Below are positions 12,593-15,094 of a stretch of 15,094 bases of DNA, one piece after another (the stretch's first letter is position 1; each line of letters begins with the position of its first letter). The notes under the pieces were generated by a model that did no database searches, was not told the DNA's origin, and worked only from the letters and a program-made list of their open reading frames with translations. The stretch lies in assembly GCA_027310735.1 (NCBI GenBank), contig DAIDAH010000040.1, positions 1 to 15,094 on the forward strand, read 5' to 3'. Both the position numbers and the translations under genes were made by a program. This DNA is from Methylotenera sp. (lineage in GTDB: Bacteria > Pseudomonadota > Gammaproteobacteria > Burkholderiales > Methylophilaceae).

Positions 12593-12835
12593 TTATCTGG
12601 CAGATAGAAAATTTTCAATATCTTCCAAAGTGAATGGCCATGATAATTCAATGCCGCTGTCTAGTCGTTTAAGTACAGGTATCTTTATTCCGTATTCATC
12701 AATAAGATTTAAGCTGTCACTGATTTCAATGTATGTGTATTCTACTTGCTCTGTGAGGGTCAATAGCATTGCTTCTGCTTGCTCACATAGATGGCAGTGG
12801 GATGTTGAGTACAAATTGATTTGTAAAGGTATCAT
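12593..12835 (-). CDS. Glutaredoxin-family (DUF836-like) small thiol protein
   Basis: The 80-residue product has a thioredoxin-like outline. An N-terminal strand leads into YSTSHCHLCEQA with the CXXC pair C14-H-L-C17, then a helix, a strand (YTYIEIS), the IPVL segment with the expected cis-proline at P53, and a final ELSWPFTLEDIENFL helix. The CHLC motif, the WPF motif and the length match the small glutaredoxin-like DUF836 family. Its substrate is not known, and a cytoplasmic dithiol redox role is inference. No strong Shine-Dalgarno site precedes the start. A TATAAT on the minus strand (12860-12865) may be its -10. It faces the ribosomal operon and is probably transcribed alone. Confidence 0.88.
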   Translation of the reverse strand: MIPLQINLYSTSHCHLCEQAEAMLLTLTEQVEYTYIEISDSLNLIDEYGIKIPVLKRLDSGIELSWPFTLEDIENFLSAR

Positions 12836-13019
12836 TTTTCGCTTTTTAATCTATTCAGTATTATATGGATACAAAATATTCGTACTCGAATCTTGTTGCA
12901 AGATTGGCAGCTAATCTACAGCCGAAATATCCTGATTCTTTAATATGCATTATAACGTTTACTGCGTGTTAAAATCTTGCCCAGATTGTTGATGTTGTTT
13001 CAGAATAAAGGCAGCCGAG
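12836..13019. promoter_or_regulatory. Divergent promoter region with inverted repeats
   Basis: This region separates the minus-strand glutaredoxin-like gene from the plus-strand transporter. It holds a minus-strand TATAAT (12860-12865) without a good -35 and a plus-strand extended -10, TG-n-TAAAAT (12967-12975), also with a poor -35. There is a perfect 7-3-7 inverted repeat (AATCTTG 12889-12895, CAAGATT 12899-12905), and next to it a 5-bp repeat, ATTCG/CGAAT (12878-12891). AAAGGCAG before 13020 serves as the transporter's ribosome binding site. The promoters are tentative. Confidence 0.4.
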
Positions 13020-14354
13020 ATGAGTGACCTAGAAAATATTCAAGACCATCGTGCTAAAGTTAAAAGCATGATTGAACGCCATAAGTTGGTCGAGGATTTA
13101 GTGCATAGGCAAGATATGCAGCGGCATGATCTTGTTGAAAGTATGGTGCATCAGAATAACCTTTCTGAGTTACGTAGGTTAATAGAAAAGCTTAATGCTG
13201 CTGAAACAGCGCGTCTACTTGAATCTTTATCTGCAGATGAAAGACAAGTGATATGGCAGTTGGTTAGTGAGGAGCAAAAAGAAGAGATTCTATTGGCTGT
13301 ATCAGACGCTGTGCGCGTTGAATTCGTATCTGAGCCTAAACCAAAAAGTCAAAGCATGGTTATTCGTGTATTTGATCTTTATGAGGGGCGTTTACGTCAA
13401 ATTCCAATTTATAGCAGAGACGACCTTGCACAGGCTAAACCGATTTGGGTCGATTTGGTTACGCCTGAAGACGAGCAGCTTGCATGGGCTCGTGAAATAT
13501 TTGGCGTTAATTTACCTAATCCAAAAGATTTAACTGACCTTGAGTCAAGTGCGCGTTTTTATGAGGAAGAAAGCGGTGAAGTGCATTTGCATTCAGCATT
13601 TTTGCTTGATCGTGAAGATGAATCACGAAATGTGGCCGTTGCATTTATTTTAAATAACGAAACTTTATTTTCTGTTAGAAGTGAGGAACTGCCAGTTTTT
13701 AGGTTGCAGCGCTTGCGTGCAAGGGCGCATGCTGGTTATGTGTCTGAAGCAAAGGATGTGCTGCTGGATCTTTACGCCGCCGATGTTGAGTACTCTGCAA
13801 ATGCTTTAGAAGATGAGTATGTTCGACTTGAAGAGGTTGGGCGTCAAGTGTTTAGATCACACATGACGAATGAACAGGCGGCAAAGATTCTTACCGCAAT
13901 TTCTGTAGAAGAAGATCTTAATGGTCGCATACGCCGTAATGTCCTTGATACCAGAAATGCACTATCCTTTTTAATGCGTAGAAAATTTCTATCTATTCCA
14001 CAGCATGAGGATGTGCGGGAAATCTTGCGTGATATTGAATCGTTGGATGGACATACAACATTTCTCTTTAATAAGATTAACTTTCAGATGGATGCTACAG
14101 TTGGTTTCTTGAATGTTAATCAGAATAAAGATCTGAAGCGTTTAACGGTGATCAGCGTGGTTATTATGCCAATTAATGTATTAGCAGGTATTGGCGGTAT
14201 GTCAGAGTTTTCTATGATGACAGCAGGGACTCCATGGCCAATTGCTTATGGCAGCTTTATTGTGGGCATGGTTGCGCTTGGTTTATTTACTTATGCCGCA
14301 TTGCGTTATATGGAAAATCGCAGAATTCGTAACCATCGTGCAGATGGTAATTAG
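13020..14354 (+). CDS. CorA-type divalent cation transporter with MgtE-N-like domain
   Basis: The 444-residue product combines two parts. Residues about 40-105 form a helical region with LNAAETARLLESLSADERQVIWQLVSEEQ-type repeats, resembling the cytoplasmic MgtE N domain that senses magnesium. Residues about 115-444 resemble CorA: an alpha/beta cytoplasmic domain, a long stalk helix, then two C-terminal membrane segments (about 375-393 and 407-428) with a basic tail. CorA proteins carry Gly-Met-Asn after the first membrane segment, whereas here it is G393-M394-S395 (GGMSEFSMM). The likely role is Mg2+ or Co2+ transport across the inner membrane. The ion and direction are not shown by the sequence. 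It is followed 52 bases later by a channel gene on the same strand. Confidence 0.88.
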   Translation: MSDLENIQDHRAKVKSMIERHKLVEDLVHRQDMQRHDLVESMVHQNNLSELRRLIEKLNAAETARLLESLSADERQVIWQLVSEEQKEEILLAVSDAVRVEFVSEPKPKSQSMVIRVFDLYEGRLRQIPIYSRDDLAQAKPIWVDLVTPEDEQLAWAREIFGVNLPNPKDLTDLESSARFYEEESGEVHLHSAFLLDREDESRNVAVAFILNNETLFSVRSEELPVFRLQRLRARAHAGYVSEAKDVLLDLYAADVEYSANALEDEYVRLEEVGRQVFRSHMTNEQAAKILTAISVEEDLNGRIRRNVLDTRNALSFLMRRKFLSIPQHEDVREILRDIESLDGHTTFLFNKINFQMDATVGFLNVNQNKDLKRLTVISVVIMPINVLAGIGGMSEFSMMTAGTPWPIAYGSFIVGMVALGLFTYAALRYMENRRIRNHRADGN

Positions 14355-14406
14355 TTGTGTTTATACGCCGTCATAAACTTTATTGTCAGGGAAGGCTATT
14401 CGTAAT

Positions 14407-15094
14407 ATGAATCAGGATATGCACTTAATTTGGCAGGAGATCATGGCGGATATCTCCACGCCTGTGGCGCTGTGGCAATTAATCGTTATTGGTATTGCAT
14501 GCATGATAGCTTGGGCTATTAATGGAATGTTACGTGCCTATGTGATGCGTAACGCCCCTGAAAGGTGGAAGAGGGGGATTGGAGGTGTTAATCGCGTTTT
14601 ATTTCCTCTATCTACGCTTGTCTTGATACAGTTAGCCAAGTTTGTACTTGGGTATTGGCAGCACACGAGTATGTTGCAACTAGCAACTACGTTATTGCTT
14701 GCGATGGCAGTCATCCGCTTAGTTGTGTATGCGGTGCGCTATATTTTAGCGCCAGGTGGTTTACTTAAAACTTTAGAGCATGTGATCTCTACTGTCATTT
14801 GGATTGTGCTTGCATTGCATTTAAGTGGTTTGCTACCTCAGTTGCTGGATGCACTGGAGGCAATTAAATTCAGTGTAGGCAAGCATCCAGTCAATCTTTT
14901 GCAAGCATTACAGGCCGTTTTAACAATCATTGTCACGATATTCGTTGCGTTATGGATTAGTCGTGTGCTCGAAAATAAGTTAATGAGTGCACATAACGTC
15001 AATATGAATTTGCGCGTAGTACTTACCAAGTTGTTACGTATAGTGTTGTTGTTTGTAGCGCTCTTGATAGCGTTATCGGCGGTAGGTCTGGATG
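14407..15094 (+). CDS. Probable MscS-family mechanosensitive channel, 5' part
   Basis: An open frame runs from ATG 14407 to the window end without a stop (229 codons and one base), so the 3' part is missing. It shows about five hydrophobic segments: near residues 21-38, 62-77, 83-101, 121-140 and 165-182. These are followed by AHNVNMNLRVVLTKLLRIVL and a segment ending ALSAVGLD, which resembles the linker and pore-helix start of MscS-like channels. The pore helix and beta domain themselves lie outside, so the call is by resemblance only. AGGGAAGG (14388-14395) is eleven bases before 14407. ATG 14443, after AGGAG, is an alternative start. Co-transcription with the transporter is plausible. Confidence 0.72.
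   Translation, partial: MNQDMHLIWQEIMADISTPVALWQLIVIGIACMIAWAINGMLRAYVMRNAPERWKRGIGGVNRVLFPLSTLVLIQLAKFVLGYWQHTSMLQLATTLLLAMAVIRLVVYAVRYILAPGGLLKTLEHVISTVIWIVLALHLSGLLPQLLDALEAIKFSVGKHPVNLLQALQAVLTIIVTIFVALWISRVLENKLMSAHNVNMNLRVVLTKLLRIVLLFVALLIALSAVGLD

Noticed and set aside
12561..12914. A plus-strand open frame of 117 codons opposite the glutaredoxin-like gene
   Set aside because: The minus-strand frame has a clear CXXC thioredoxin-like pattern. The plus-strand frame starts within the terminator and shows no family features.
13267..13533. An 88-codon plus-strand frame inside the transporter gene
   Set aside because: It is in a different frame within a well-supported coding region and has no ribosome binding site or known motif.
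14358..14377. GTTTAT/ATAAAC repeat after the transporter gene as a terminator
   Set aside because: The stem is only six AT-rich pairs with an eight-base loop and no T-tract, so it is too weak to call.

Overview
The window is a nearly complete bacterial ribosomal-protein superoperon (S10, spc and alpha segments, all on the + strand) followed by three unrelated genes. Gene content and order (infA and rpmJ between secY and rpsM; rpoA then rplQ at the end), proteobacterial r-protein sequences, a cysteine-free long S14, a four-cysteine S4 and moderately AT-rich codon use suggest a betaproteobacterium. A Methylophilaceae (Methylotenera-like) methylotroph is my best guess, but it rests on recalled sequence resemblance and not on a search.

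Layout. 1-3373 is the end of the S10 segment: the last codons of rplD, then rplW-rplB-rpsS-rplV-rpsC-rplP-rpmC-rpsQ, tightly packed and partly overlapping. 3374-3577 is a 204-base break holding a strong intrinsic terminator whose right arm overlaps the -35 of a candidate promoter, then a structured leader. 3578-9356 is the spc segment: rplN-rplX-rplE-rpsN-rpsH-rplF-rplR-rpsE-rpmD-rplO-secY-infA-rpmJ. It carries ribosomal proteins, the SecY translocon channel and initiation factor IF-1. 9357-9523 is a second break with hairpins and a good extended -10 promoter. 9524-12527 is the alpha segment: rpsM-rpsK-rpsD-rpoA-rplQ. It ends at a textbook bidirectional terminator (12543-12577).

Beyond the terminator, a small glutaredoxin-like gene lies convergently on the - strand (12593-12835). 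A divergent intergenic region with inverted repeats follows. Then come a CorA-type divalent-cation transporter with an MgtE-N-like cytoplasmic domain and a GMS in place of the usual GMN signature, and the 5' part of a probable MscS-family mechanosensitive channel gene that runs off the window.

Working together, the main block builds both ribosomal subunits and links their output to RNA polymerase alpha, protein export (SecY) and translation initiation (IF-1). Nothing here looks like a mobile element, CRISPR array, phage or defence system. The most interesting points are regulatory or decoding details: rplR appears to start at CTG, the S10/spc terminator and promoter overlap, palindromes sit in every alpha-segment spacer, and the cation transporter is chimeric. 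I found no strong case for a wholly undescribed system.
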